Shown here piece by piece: positions 16,556 to 25,117 of a DNA stretch of 64,000 nucleotides. Below the pieces are notes generated by a model. The model ran no database searches. It was not told the DNA's origin and saw nothing but the letters and a program-made list of their open reading frames with translations. The DNA is taken from contig NZ_SRZX01000005.1 in the NCBI RefSeq assembly GCF_004792665.1, positions 124,001 to 188,000 of the forward strand, given 5' to 3'. This stretch comes from Marinobacter orientalis. Its GTDB lineage: Bacteria; Pseudomonadota; Gammaproteobacteria; Pseudomonadales; Oleiphilaceae. Position 1 is the stretch's first letter, and the number at the start of each line of letters is the position of its first letter. The translations under genes were made by a program, and so were the position numbers.

Positions 16556-16957
16556 ATGAAAGATGCTAATGCAAAGACTGACTCTATGTCAACACCCTCT
16601 CCAGCAATCTCGTCGCAACTTCATCGCATTATATTCGGGGGCGAACGGAACTCTAACTTCGATGAAGTTATCGCTGCGCTTTATGAGCAGTCTGTGCGCG
16701 CGCCAATCTACGGGAGCCGGACTGGTGACAGCCTGCATTTATACTCCGACAACTCCATTGAAAACGCGTTTAAGGCGTGTGCGAAGGTGTTTGAGAATCG
16801 TGTGATGGCCATTGGACGGCCGATTGAGACATTGGATCTCTGCGAAAGACTTTACTTCAGTATCAACATGCACCGAAAGATCAGGAGCGTGTTTGATAGG
16901 AAGCTCAAGAAGCAAATATCTAACCCTGCTGATAGACCCGAATTAGGAATTGGCTAA
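16556..16957 (+). CDS. Hypothetical protein behind a consensus promoter
   Basis: This 133-aa protein matches no family I recognise. It is soluble and mostly helical in its second half (IENAFKACAKVFENRVMAIGRPIETLDLCERLYFSINMHRKIRSVFDRKL), with many basic residues near the C-terminus that could bind nucleic acid. The ATG follows AGGA at a spacing of about 8 bp. It is the first gene downstream of the perfect sigma-70 promoter at 16.36 kb and starts a run of small island genes. Confidence 0.6.
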   Translation: MKDANAKTDSMSTPSPAISSQLHRIIFGGERNSNFDEVIAALYEQSVRAPIYGSRTGDSLHLYSDNSIENAFKACAKVFENRVMAIGRPIETLDLCERLYFSINMHRKIRSVFDRKLKKQISNPADRPELGIG

Positions 16958-17071
16958 GCCCCTGAAAGCGGCGGACCGAGGTCATTGCTCGTTATTCCTT
17001 CCGATGCGTGACGTAGGCTCTCATTGTGATTGCAAACTCGCTAATTAAAAACAGATTTAAAGGACGTTGTT

Positions 17072-17398
17072 ATGAGACAAAAACCTCGGATATTGAAACT
17101 CGTGAACTCGCGAGCAGATGAGAAGCGTCATGCGTTGCTGAAAGAAGACTCAACGGATTTAGCGCTGAAACACCGCAACAATGGAAGGCAATATCCTTTC
17201 GTCCCTCCCAATGTAGGAGAGCAGGAACTTTATCAGCTGGCCTTAGAGCAACGTCGATGGCTTGAGCAGAATGAAGCGGAGTCAGTTGGCAATGATCTGC
17301 TGAGTCTTATGGAAGCCGTGGAGGCATTTAGTGAAATTGGCGAAGATGCGTTCAAGGCGTTTGAGGTTCCAAAACGAATCAAGCCCCCACTCCATTAG
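17072..17398 (+). CDS. Hypothetical protein
   Basis: This 108-aa charged, helical protein has no recognised domain. An AAAGGA ribosome-binding site lies 7 bp before the ATG, which supports translation. The sequence is rich in Glu, Arg and Lys, with EQELYQLALEQRRWLEQNEAE suggesting a short coiled coil. It stands between two other small unknown genes on the same strand and gives no clue to function. Confidence 0.55.
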   Translation: MRQKPRILKLVNSRADEKRHALLKEDSTDLALKHRNNGRQYPFVPPNVGEQELYQLALEQRRWLEQNEAESVGNDLLSLMEAVEAFSEIGEDAFKAFEVPKRIKPPLH

Positions 17399-17423
17399 TC
17401 GTTTCCAGGTGCGGGCAGATATA

Positions 17424-17445
17424 CGGTGGCCGAGAGGCCACTTTG
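17424..17445 (+). terminator. Hairpin, probable terminator
   Basis: GTGGCC and GGCCAC form a perfect 6-bp stem with a GAGA loop, followed by a short T-rich run. It lies after the 108-aa hypothetical gene. Confidence 0.4.
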
Positions 17446-17505
17446 TTTGCCGGATACCTTATAGGCCACCCTATACCATTATTTAAATGAAAATGGAGGT
17501 AAGAA

Positions 17506-17919
17506 ATGATTTCGGAGCTTTTGACCAATCAATACTCAAAAGTCGTGATGCCAATGTTTGCTGTTGCGGCTGTCAATATTGGGTTTTCTTACAGCGTAAC
17601 TGAAAATAACTATGCGGGTCTGGTATTTTTGGTTCTTGCGGGCATTTTAATTGTTTTTTCAAAACTAACATACTTTATAGTGGAAAAAAATATAGTGCGC
17701 ATCGAATTTAAAAATAAGCCTGAAAAAGATAAGTTTTTACTCTTTGCATCGTACCTTAGATTAATTGGTTTAAGTATTGCGATTGGCATATCTCTGATGA
17801 GTTTGGCGCAATATTCAGGGATGCAGATATCAGCCGCTTGCATAATATTAGTATTATACCTGTCAGGCACAGAAGGTTATAAATTCAGGTCAGAAATGAA
17901 GAAATTATCGTTGATCTAG
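17506..17919 (+). CDS. Small integral membrane protein
   Basis: This 137-aa protein has four hydrophobic stretches (about residues 13-30, 40-60, 82-100 and 105-122), so it probably spans the inner membrane four times. GGAGGT precedes the ATG at good spacing. It matches no family I know. It is markedly AT-rich, unlike the genes after 18.8 kb, and lies upstream of the exonuclease/ATPase cassette but is separated from it by 180 bp. Confidence 0.65.
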   Translation: MISELLTNQYSKVVMPMFAVAAVNIGFSYSVTENNYAGLVFLVLAGILIVFSKLTYFIVEKNIVRIEFKNKPEKDKFLLFASYLRLIGLSIAIGISLMSLAQYSGMQISAACIILVLYLSGTEGYKFRSEMKKLSLI

Positions 17920-18099
17920 TTTTGCATTAACTTATTCATAAAGGAATTTATTTGGGGAGGTGACGGATAGATCGTGTGATAAATGTGCCCTCTGTCTGAG
18001 GCCGGTCGGTGAGAACTTCTTTCAATCGAAGTCGGGCTGAGTAAAGCAAGAGTCCTCACAGCCAAGAACACTTATACGCCAACAGGAGGATCAGTTTGC

Positions 18100-18579
18100 A
18101 TGTTTATTTTGGACATCGAAGCCAGTGGTCTGGTCGATGAGAGCTATCCGATTGAGATCGCCTGGGTCAGCCTTGATGGAAGCGAAACGTTTTCAACCTT
18201 GATCAACCCTGAGAGTGCTGGCGGTTGGGATCACTGGGACAATTATGCGGAAACGGAGATTCACGGCATCTCCCGACAGCACTGCTGTGAGCGCGGGAAG
18301 GATGTGGTGGTAGTTGCTCAGAGAGTGGAGAAGTTGCTGTTAGGCCACCCGGTATTTTCGGATGCTCCTTATCAGGACCAACGTTGGCTTTCCCGACTTT
18401 TTGAATCAGTAGGCAGGTCCTGCCCCGCGGTGCTCATGCCGATTGATCAGTTGGTCATACGATCTAGGCGAGGGGAGTTGAACCGGCGTTTGTCGCAGAT
18501 AAACCGACCTCATAGAGCCGTCCATGACTGCATGCTGTTGGCTGACGTTGTACGTCAGGTTAGAGAGGGATGTATATGA
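18100..18579 (+). CDS. DEDDh-type 3'-5' exonuclease (copy 1)
   Basis: This 159-aa protein carries the exonuclease core: LDIEASG (Asp and Glu of motif I), FSDAPYQDQRW (Asp of motif II) and HRAVHDCMLLADV (His and Asp of motif III). That makes it a DEDDh nuclease of the RNase T/DnaQ type acting on DNA or RNA 3' ends. AGGAGG precedes the ATG. A clear paralogue lies at 22835-23305, and the two bracket a TraG-like ATPase, a membrane protein and a Lon-type ATPase. The start MFILDIEASGLVDESYPIEIAW is nearly repeated in the paralogue. Pairing with ATPases suggests a nucleic-acid processing or defence role. Confidence 0.82.
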   Translation: MFILDIEASGLVDESYPIEIAWVSLDGSETFSTLINPESAGGWDHWDNYAETEIHGISRQHCCERGKDVVVVAQRVEKLLLGHPVFSDAPYQDQRWLSRLFESVGRSCPAVLMPIDQLVIRSRRGELNRRLSQINRPHRAVHDCMLLADVVRQVREGCI

Positions 18580-18829
18580 CAACAGCGGATGGAAAAAAAT
18601 TCGGGTCAACCTACAAAAATGGGTGAGACGATGCGTTCACTAAGCGATCCACCTTAGATCGGGAAAATCACCACGATTCTATTTTAATAGTCTCGGAATA
18701 ACCGTTAAAGAATCGGCTATGCGGTTATTGATTCGGAGAACCCTAATATCAGGAATAGGTGTTCTCTCACTGAACCATATTCCCATTATTTAACATTTGT
18801 ACTTGGCGAACACCGTTTGAGGAATTTCT

Positions 18830-20953
18830 ATGAGCCTGAAAGACAAACCCTTGCTTGTTCTTAATGGAGTTGATTTAAAGCCTCTACATGGTCAGTACGC
18901 CAAGGTATCCGGAAATTCAGATAACTATGCTTCCATTTATAAAGGTCTTCAACGGCCGGTAATTATTACTTTTGATGATGCTAATCGCCACCTAATTACC
19001 TTGGGTGCTACGGGTTCTAGAAAATCCACTTCGATCCAGGGGCCCGCCACTGTCGGGTTAATTGAATCGGGATGTCCCGGAATGATTATAGATGTAAAAC
19101 GCGAATGCCGGCACCTCGCAGATAAGTATCCCGATCAGGTTATCGTGATTGGCGCGGACGACGATGCAGAGCCTTACAACCTGATTGAAGGTATGTCCGA
19201 TGCTCAGTTTTCGGCTTTCCTGGACGATATCCGGCCAAAATCCCGTGAGCCTTACTGGGGAAGTTTGGGGCTACAGGATGCGCAGTTTATTCGCAGAACT
19301 TATCGCGTTATGGGTCAGGAGCCTACCTTGGCTCAAATTGCGGATGCCCTGAGTGCTCCCAAAAAATTTGTTAGTGAATTCGACCCATTCATGCGTTGGG
19401 CCGAATCCCTTCCGGCAGATTACCTCCAGCTGCTTAACGCGGTGCTTTCTAACGCATTCAGTGTACTGGGCATGGGGAGGTCAGAATTGCTTGGCATAGA
19501 CCCGCCAGGCATAGAGGAAATACAGAGGCAGTACACCTGGCAGACAGCAGGACTTATCAGTGCGCTGGTTCCGTTCAGTGCAGATGCCAACCTGCGTAAC
19601 AAATTCTCGCCAAAACCGGTCAGTGAACCAGATGACGAACAGGATCAGATCCGTGGTTTTTGCATGGAGGATTTGCTGTATAGAGATCGAAAGGTGTTGT
19701 TGCTGGACCTTCCCGTGGACAGCTTTGGAAAATCGGCCCACATCATTTCAAAACTGCTCCGCATTCGGATGATCGCAACAATTACAGGTTTTCAAGGACA
19801 CAAAGAAATCGGTTGTGGAGATACCTTCTACACCTTTTTTGCTGCAGATGAGTACCAGCATCTGATCAATATTGATCAAGACTCTGCTGCCGGCGGTTTA
19901 TACGACGACACGACGTTTTTTGATCGTTGCCGGGGGTACGGGCACATCAACCTGGTGGCGACCCAGAGTGTGTCGGCTTTAAGCGCAAAGGTGCCCTCCA
20001 CGCAACGTGGCGAGGCGCTGGATTGCCTACTCCAGAACATCGGTACTGTGATTGCATTCTCATCATCGGATTCACAGACCGATCAGCTTTTGCGGGGGCG
20101 GGTAGCGGAGGCGGATGGCACACATATCAGTTCGGTGGTGCGGAGTGATCTTTCGGCTGGTCAGGCGTTTGTCATCGGTCGTAACTTGCGGTGCCACAAT
20201 AACGCCACGCTGGTTGCCCGAATTCAGGCCTCCGTGGTTGCCGGTGTGCCTTATATGAGTCGTTATTTCGAAGGGATGCCAGCGCCTGCAAAGCAACCAG
20301 TATTCAGTAGCCAGCATGAGCTTTTTGTTAACCCCTATCGCAAACAAGAGGCTACTCCGCCTGCCTCGGGCACAGTCGCCATGAAGCGCTCCTTTCGGCA
20401 AAACAGGGACGAGTTACTAATTGCGCTTGAAACTGCGCAGGGGTTAGAGAAAGTCTGCGATGGATTGTTAATGGAAGATGCTCGCTATCGAGTCTCTTTA
20501 AAAGGAGAGCTCATCGGAGAACATGCCTCAATCTGGCAGCCGGGATTGTTTCTTGTGGTCTCTTCGCAGGGTTCCGATGAATGGCGCTTTAGTTTGCCCC
20601 TGACGCTGGTGATGCCTCGTGTTGTGAATTTTATGCCTGTATGGGGAAAGCATCGATCTTGGAAGTCTGTGACTGAGGACGATGAAGGCGAAACAATAAA
20701 TCAGACCAGATCGTCTCAGGAGATGGAGATTGTGGTGCTGGACGATGCTGAGTATTCAGGTGACCACTCGCTCGTTGAATTCAGGACCGAGTCAGCGGTA
20801 TTCCGCCTGCCGTTTAATTATTGGAAAGAAATTTGTCGCGCTCTGGGCCGACTGGAAGGCGAGTATCGGGAGGTATGTCTCAAGGCAAGCGTTGAAAAGG
20901 ACGATCCGTTCGATGCTTTCGATGTGTTTGACGATTACTCGGAGGGGGACTGA
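18830..20953 (+). CDS. TraG/VirD4-like (HerA-FtsK superfamily) ATPase
   Basis: This 707-aa P-loop ATPase has Walker A GATGSRKST (residues 58-66, with Arg replacing the usual Gly before the Lys), an acidic AADEYQH box at about residue 338 and the NLVATQSVSAL sensor-like segment at about 376. The last two are typical of type IV coupling proteins. Unlike true VirD4, it has no clear N-terminal transmembrane pair; the small membrane protein encoded next may provide that. No relaxase or type IV secretion genes are in the window, so a conjugation role is unlikely as it stands. The final 200 residues are unique. It is probably a DNA or RNA pump acting with the flanking exonucleases; that is inference. 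Confidence 0.8.
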   Translation: MSLKDKPLLVLNGVDLKPLHGQYAKVSGNSDNYASIYKGLQRPVIITFDDANRHLITLGATGSRKSTSIQGPATVGLIESGCPGMIIDVKRECRHLADKYPDQVIVIGADDDAEPYNLIEGMSDAQFSAFLDDIRPKSREPYWGSLGLQDAQFIRRTYRVMGQEPTLAQIADALSAPKKFVSEFDPFMRWAESLPADYLQLLNAVLSNAFSVLGMGRSELLGIDPPGIEEIQRQYTWQTAGLISALVPFSADANLRNKFSPKPVSEPDDEQDQIRGFCMEDLLYRDRKVLLLDLPVDSFGKSAHIISKLLRIRMIATITGFQGHKEIGCGDTFYTFFAADEYQHLINIDQDSAAGGLYDDTTFFDRCRGYGHINLVATQSVSALSAKVPSTQRGEALDCLLQNIGTVIAFSSSDSQTDQLLRGRVAEADGTHISSVVRSDLSAGQAFVIGRNLRCHNNATLVARIQASVVAGVPYMSRYFEGMPAPAKQPVFSSQHELFVNPYRKQEATPPASGTVAMKRSFRQNRDELLIALETAQGLEKVCDGLLMEDARYRVSLKGELIGEHASIWQPGLFLVVSSQGSDEWRFSLPLTLVMPRVVNFMPVWGKHRSWKSVTEDDEGETINQTRSSQEMEIVVLDDAEYSGDHSLVEFRTESAVFRLPFNYWKEICRALGRLEGEYREVCLKASVEKDDPFDAFDVFDDYSEGD

Positions 20954-21018
20954 TGTGCTGATAATTCCAGGTCATTTCCGGACAGTGAACGACCCTATAA
21001 CCCGAAGGATGTAACCGA

Positions 21019-21501
21019 ATGCTTAACGAGACACCCGTAAAAGAACGAAAGCCCACGGCCGCCCAACTGGAAGAAGAATTATGGGAGCAAAAGCTTTATG
21101 ACCCAGAGGTGTTTAGCAATCTGGTTCAAAGAAAAAAGTCTTTACGTTTGATGACGGGCCGTAACGTTCTGCTGTTCTCCTGCATTGTGGGTGTGACAGT
21201 TATTTTGGGCATAGCGGTTCACTGGGTGTTTGCCTTGGCCGGTGTCATGGTCGCCCTGATTTTCTTGAGCAAAAAACGCTCACAGTTGGCCAGTAAACGC
21301 ATGGAGATCGATAGGTTAATAGGAGAACCCAGTGCACTCTTCAATTCAATAGCGGTGAATAAAATCATGATGGAAGCCTGCAGCCGCTCTGCTGAAGTCG
21401 AGAGGTATCTTCGCGCGGTGAACAAACACGGACGGTATAAAATCACACAATTTGAAAATGACAAGATGGTGAAGATTTTGGCCGCTTTAGACCGGCAATG
21501 A
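21019..21501 (+). CDS. Membrane protein with cytoplasmic coiled region
   Basis: This 160-aa protein has two adjacent membrane segments (about residues 50-70 and 72-88) followed by a charged helical domain. AAGGATG precedes the ATG. It follows the TraG-like ATPase by 66 bp and may anchor that ATPase at the membrane, replacing the N-terminal helices the ATPase lacks. No family was recognised. Confidence 0.65.
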   Translation: MLNETPVKERKPTAAQLEEELWEQKLYDPEVFSNLVQRKKSLRLMTGRNVLLFSCIVGVTVILGIAVHWVFALAGVMVALIFLSKKRSQLASKRMEIDRLIGEPSALFNSIAVNKIMMEACSRSAEVERYLRAVNKHGRYKITQFENDKMVKILAALDRQ

Positions 21502-21615
21502 AAAGAAATAGCCAGATAGGGAAATACTAACGGAAGGTTTTCCTGGGGGTTCTTAAAACGTTCACGCTTTCTCGAATTTCAAGCGTTTAGTAAATGGAAT
21601 CTGAGGAGAGGCGCA

Positions 21616-21714
21616 ATGACAAGCTTTGTGTCAAGCCAGATTTCAGATTTGTTGCCATTGACCCGGGAGAATGTAAATGAGTTCAGCCAAACACCTATCA
21701 AATGCTCTGGATAA
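21616..21714 (+). CDS. Possible 32-residue leader peptide overlapping the AAA+ gene start
   Basis: A very strong ribosome-binding site (GAGGAGAGG) stands 5 bp before the ATG at 21616. The frame runs 32 codons, overlaps the AAA+ gene start at 21677 in another frame and stops at 21714. This layout would make translation of the ATPase depend on translation of the leader. The peptide has no recognised features. Confidence 0.35.
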   Translation: MTSFVSSQISDLLPLTRENVNEFSQTPIKCSG

Positions 21715-22771
21715 TAACGACAAAGCAGCTCGCCCAGAAAAGTCCATCACGGAATTGCCGATTGACCAAATGAAGGCAGAAGAGACTATGCGCAAAACCA
21801 AGCCTCGCCCCCAAACATCTTTCGAGCTCATCAGATCACAGGACTATTTTCGTTTCGATCCGATTCTGGCTGAATCAGAGCACGATGAAGCCCTTTACAA
21901 ACAGATTGTAGAGAACGGTCCCAGCCGAAAACTCCATGCACCCCGGCAGCGCGTTTTGAAGGCCTTGAAAGTCCTGTTGGTGAAATTTCCGAACTTTCGT
22001 GAAGTGACCACCGAGATCATTGGTCGCTACAAGCTTTCGCTGATCGGCGGAAGCGCGTTTTCGCTACCGGTAATTAACTTGCAAGGGCCACCCGGGATTG
22101 GAAAAACAACTTACGTTCGCGCTGTTGCGGAAGCTCTCGGTCAGCCTTTCCATGACCTCAAAGTTTCACAGATGATGGAGAGGTTTGAGCTAGCTGGGAT
22201 GTCGAAAGGGTGGAAGAACGCCAAGCCCGGAAAGATCGCCAGGATCCTCTTGATCGAGGAATCCGAAGATGGCCAACCGGTTATTCTGTTTGATGAGTTG
22301 TGTATGGCAAAGGACACCGAGGACAACTCCGTGATTCACCCCCTCTATACTCTGTTTGATCGAGACAGCGGAGAGTATTTTCGAGACCTGTTTCTCGACA
22401 TGCCGATTAACACGAGCTATGTCCTGGCGTTTTGCGCGACCAACAATATCGAAGCATTGCGCCCGGCTCTGCGATCACGCCTTTCATCCTTCAATATTGA
22501 GGCGCCAACCAAACAGGAAATGCGGGAGCTTGCCCAAAACCTGTACAGGCAGCTACTTGAGAAGTTCAACGTGGTGGAACATTTTCCCGATCCCCTGAGC
22601 AGCCAGGTTCTCCAGGAGTTAACCGAGGGTTCAATTCGCGATATGAAACTGAAGCTGGAGCGAGCGATCATCCGATCAGTTGGTGAGTCGCATGGCCGGG
22701 AATCTTTTAAACTGAGCCGCGAGCATGTTCCTGAAGCTCAGCCCCAGAAACGAACAATCGGGTTTGTGTGA
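21677..22771 (+). CDS. Lon-type AAA+ ATPase without protease domain
   Basis: This 364-aa protein has Walker A GPPGIGKTT (about residue 138), Walker B PVILFDEL (about 201), a sensor-1 FCATNN (about 254) and an arginine-finger region RPALRSRLSSF. The order and the LSLIGGSAFSLPVINLQGPP lead-in resemble the Lon AAA+ module, but no Ser-Lys protease domain follows. The ATG at 21677 follows GGGAGA. It lies between the TraG-like ATPase cassette and the second exonuclease, with 64 bp to the latter. The probable role is remodelling of a partner in the same cassette. Confidence 0.82.
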   Translation: MSSAKHLSNALDNNDKAARPEKSITELPIDQMKAEETMRKTKPRPQTSFELIRSQDYFRFDPILAESEHDEALYKQIVENGPSRKLHAPRQRVLKALKVLLVKFPNFREVTTEIIGRYKLSLIGGSAFSLPVINLQGPPGIGKTTYVRAVAEALGQPFHDLKVSQMMERFELAGMSKGWKNAKPGKIARILLIEESEDGQPVILFDELCMAKDTEDNSVIHPLYTLFDRDSGEYFRDLFLDMPINTSYVLAFCATNNIEALRPALRSRLSSFNIEAPTKQEMRELAQNLYRQLLEKFNVVEHFPDPLSSQVLQELTEGSIRDMKLKLERAIIRSVGESHGRESFKLSREHVPEAQPQKRTIGFV

Positions 22772-22834
22772 ATCATGGAGTGCCTAAATCCAAAGCATTT
22801 CGGTGTGTTATATCCACCTAAAGGGGGGGGCTTA

Positions 22835-23305
22835 ATGTTGATTATCGATATTGAGGCAAGTGGCCTCGGAGATGAGAGTTACCCGATTGAAATAGCCTGG
22901 GGCCATCGGCATAACCCGACTATCTACGACTCTTTTCTGATCTGTCCACCTGATGACTGGACTCACTGGGATACCTATGCCGAATCCAATATTCATCACA
23001 TCTCTCGCGAAACTTTGCTGAGAGAAGGGATCTCCGTTGTGGATGCTGTTGCACGCCTGGACAGGCGACTCGCTGGCACTACTGTGTATTCCGATTATGT
23101 TCCGGCTGATCGTCCATGGATCGTCAAACTCTATAAATACCTTGGCAAAGAACCGACTTTCCGATTCTGCCCTGTGCAAAGTTTGATTCAGCCGGACAAG
23201 GTCTCAGATTACTTAAGGAAATACGATTCCACGCCTACCGAACACCGAGCCCTTGCTGATGTCCGGAAAATCATCAGAATCCTGAATTACATTTCAGCAC
23301 GGTGA
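22835..23305 (+). CDS. DEDDh-type 3'-5' exonuclease (copy 2)
   Basis: This 156-aa paralogue of the gene at 18100 shares the opening IDIEASGLxDESYPIEIAW, a WDTYAESNIHHISRE segment, YSDYVPADRPW (motif II Asp) and HRALADVRKI (motif III His and Asp), so the catalytic residues are intact. The ATG at 22835 is preferred because a run of eight G residues lies just upstream; a longer frame from 22775 has no ribosome-binding site. Two similar nucleases at the ends of one gene set suggest a heterodimer or division of labour rather than accidental duplication, since they have clearly diverged. Confidence 0.82.
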   Translation: MLIIDIEASGLGDESYPIEIAWGHRHNPTIYDSFLICPPDDWTHWDTYAESNIHHISRETLLREGISVVDAVARLDRRLAGTTVYSDYVPADRPWIVKLYKYLGKEPTFRFCPVQSLIQPDKVSDYLRKYDSTPTEHRALADVRKIIRILNYISAR

Positions 23306-23609
23306 TCGATTCCAAAACGCTGAAAGTCGGTACTTTTTTTAAGGCGCTTTACAGTGCCTAGCAAACACTCATTCAATTTTGGAGCAAAAGCGATAGCCGA
23401 TTGAGGTTAACGGCCTTTACCGTCAAAGAATCAATTTGAGTCCGTGATGTACCGGAATTAGAGTTGGCGAGCTCAGCGAACAGGGCAAGAGCGAAGATTT
23501 CCAACGGTTCGTTGGGGCTTCCTGCCCTTCCTAACGATCTACGACCAGCGGAGCATCTCAGCCATCAGTATCGGGGTGCTATCTGTCAAAGATCGACGGA
23601 CGTAGGGCA

Positions 23610-24527
23610 TCACTCAATGCCCTCAAGAGCCTCTATCACGCTAACATCCCCACCGAGTGCTTTGAGTTTTGCCGAAGCTTCGATATAGATTTGTCTGACC
23701 CGCTCCCGAGTTATGTCCATTTGTCGCGCCACTGCCGCGAAGGACCTGTTACAGTCAATCGCAGACAATCCGAAATACAGTTGCATAATCCGGGCTTCCC
23801 TCTCGCTCAGGGCAGTGCCCAACAGATCCTTCACGATTTGTGATACCTGAGAGTTCTGTGCAAAGGCTTCGAGGTTACTCGACCTATCATCTTCCAGTGT
23901 GTCTTGCAGCGTCTGAACGTGCTCTGAGTTTTCTGACCAGGCAACGGGTGTCTGAAGACTTCGCTTTTTCAAGGCCATCACCGATTTAATTTGCCCCACT
24001 GACTTGCCAAGCTCACGGGCCGCCTCCTCGTATGGGTTGTCACATCCCCTTTCCTGAAGTTGTGACACCCTCCGAATCACCTTGTTCTTGAACTTACGGG
24101 TCTCTTGGGGGATGTAGACATCGGAGGAAGACTTTGCTCTTGCCTCATGAATATAAGATTTAATCCATCTCGAGGCGTACGTGCTGAAAGCCCCTTTCTC
24201 CGGCTCGTACTTTTTCAAGGCGTGATGAAGCCCAAGATGGCCAACCTGATACAGGTCGTCACGCTCGTCCGGGTGGCCGTTTCTCTGCTTCCGGATGAAT
24301 CTCATGACAAGTCGCTGATTGGCCAACAGGATCTTATCTCGGGCCGCGACAGATCCATTCTTATAGGCCTTCCAGGTTTCAGTAAATTCCTCTGGACTAA
24401 GGAGGTTATGGGAAGGATGGTTGATATTGCCGGGCTTGATTACAGAGTACTGCACATCACTAAGATCGTTGATGGTCTCATCAGAGTCTTTCTTGGAGAA
24501 AACGGCGGAGTTGATGCGGGACTTCAT
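23610..24527 (-). CDS. Island-encoded sigma-70-family RNA polymerase sigma factor
   Basis: This 305-aa protein has region 2 with DDLYQVGHLGLHHALKKYEPEKG and FSTYASRWIKSYIHEA, a region 3 (NPYEEAARELGKSVGQIKSVM) and region 4 with LSEREARIMQLYFGL and ITRERVRQIYIEASAKLK. It therefore has the full region 2-3-4 layout of an RpoH/RpoS-class factor, not the short ECF form. The N-terminal 50 residues are unique. A GAGGTAA ribosome-binding site precedes the ATG, and two inverted repeats lie in its upstream region. It converges with the exonuclease cassette. It probably directs RNA polymerase to promoters of this element; the target promoters are unknown. The 300 bp between it and the exonuclease show no gene. 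Confidence 0.88.
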   Translation of the reverse strand: MKSRINSAVFSKKDSDETINDLSDVQYSVIKPGNINHPSHNLLSPEEFTETWKAYKNGSVAARDKILLANQRLVMRFIRKQRNGHPDERDDLYQVGHLGLHHALKKYEPEKGAFSTYASRWIKSYIHEARAKSSSDVYIPQETRKFKNKVIRRVSQLQERGCDNPYEEAARELGKSVGQIKSVMALKKRSLQTPVAWSENSEHVQTLQDTLEDDRSSNLEAFAQNSQVSQIVKDLLGTALSEREARIMQLYFGLSAIDCNRSFAAVARQMDITRERVRQIYIEASAKLKALGGDVSVIEALEGIE

Positions 24528-24588
24528 TGGATTACCTCATTACTGTGTTGTATGAGGTTATGGAAGTATAAGAAACATGATCCTTAAA

Positions 24589-24605
24589 GTCAACTTATAG
24601 TTGAC
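24589..24605. promoter_or_regulatory. Inverted repeat upstream of the sigma gene
   Basis: GTCAACT and AGTTGAC form a perfect dyad with a 3-bp spacer, 62 bp upstream of the sigma-factor start. A second dyad (ACCTCAT and ATGAGGT, 13 bp apart, about 24533-24559) overlaps its 5' leader. Both could bind a repressor. The rest of the stretch up to 24879 shows nothing I can name. Confidence 0.45.
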
Positions 24606-24879
24606 ATTTCGTCAAAAATATGATCGGAAGATTCTCTCGGTTTTCCGTTCATGATGATCATCTGGTCTGAGGGGGCATTCCCAAGCGTTTTAATTGCCAG
24701 GTAAGGACAAATGCGCAGTCGTCGTCTTTTTACATCGGTTGATAAGACTTCTGTGCCATCGCACCTGCTAAGAAGTTAAGATCGGGCGCTATAAAGTCTA
24801 TCCCTTCCGGAACTCGGATCAATGGAACACTGTCGTTCCTACCCGCAACTCAATTTCAAAAACACGCTATGCTAAGGAA

Positions 24880-25116
24880 ATGAGCGACAACACCAAGAAC
24901 TTGAGCAGCTCCGACGCCAACCAGAAACATCTCGACGATCCGGTCGAGCAGTTTCGCTCGTCTCAACCTACGCAAGAGCAAATACGTGAGGCCAAACAGG
25001 CTGAGGCAGGTTACATCAGCGCCGCGATTGAAAAAGTTGAAGCCGACAGGGCTGCGTATATCAGTAGGGATGTTTGCCAAAATATTCGCTTATGTCTCTC
25101 CAGAGGAGCATCGTGA
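24880..25116 (+). CDS. Small hypothetical protein preceding an antitoxin-like gene
   Basis: This is a 78-aa hydrophilic, helical frame (DDPVEQFRSSQPTQEQIREAKQAEAGYI). It ends one base before the ATG of the MbcA/ParS-like gene, which suggests coupled translation. AAGG stands too close to the ATG for a strong start. Not recognised; it could be a true small gene or an upstream frame. Confidence 0.4.
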   Translation: MSDNTKNLSSSDANQKHLDDPVEQFRSSQPTQEQIREAKQAEAGYISAAIEKVEADRAAYISRDVCQNIRLCLSRGAS

Positions 25117-25117
25117 C

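Noticed and set aside
18830..20953. A conjugation module based on the TraG/VirD4-like protein
   Set aside because: No relaxase, pilus or type IV secretion gene was seen anywhere in the window, and the neighbours are exonucleases and AAA+ ATPases.
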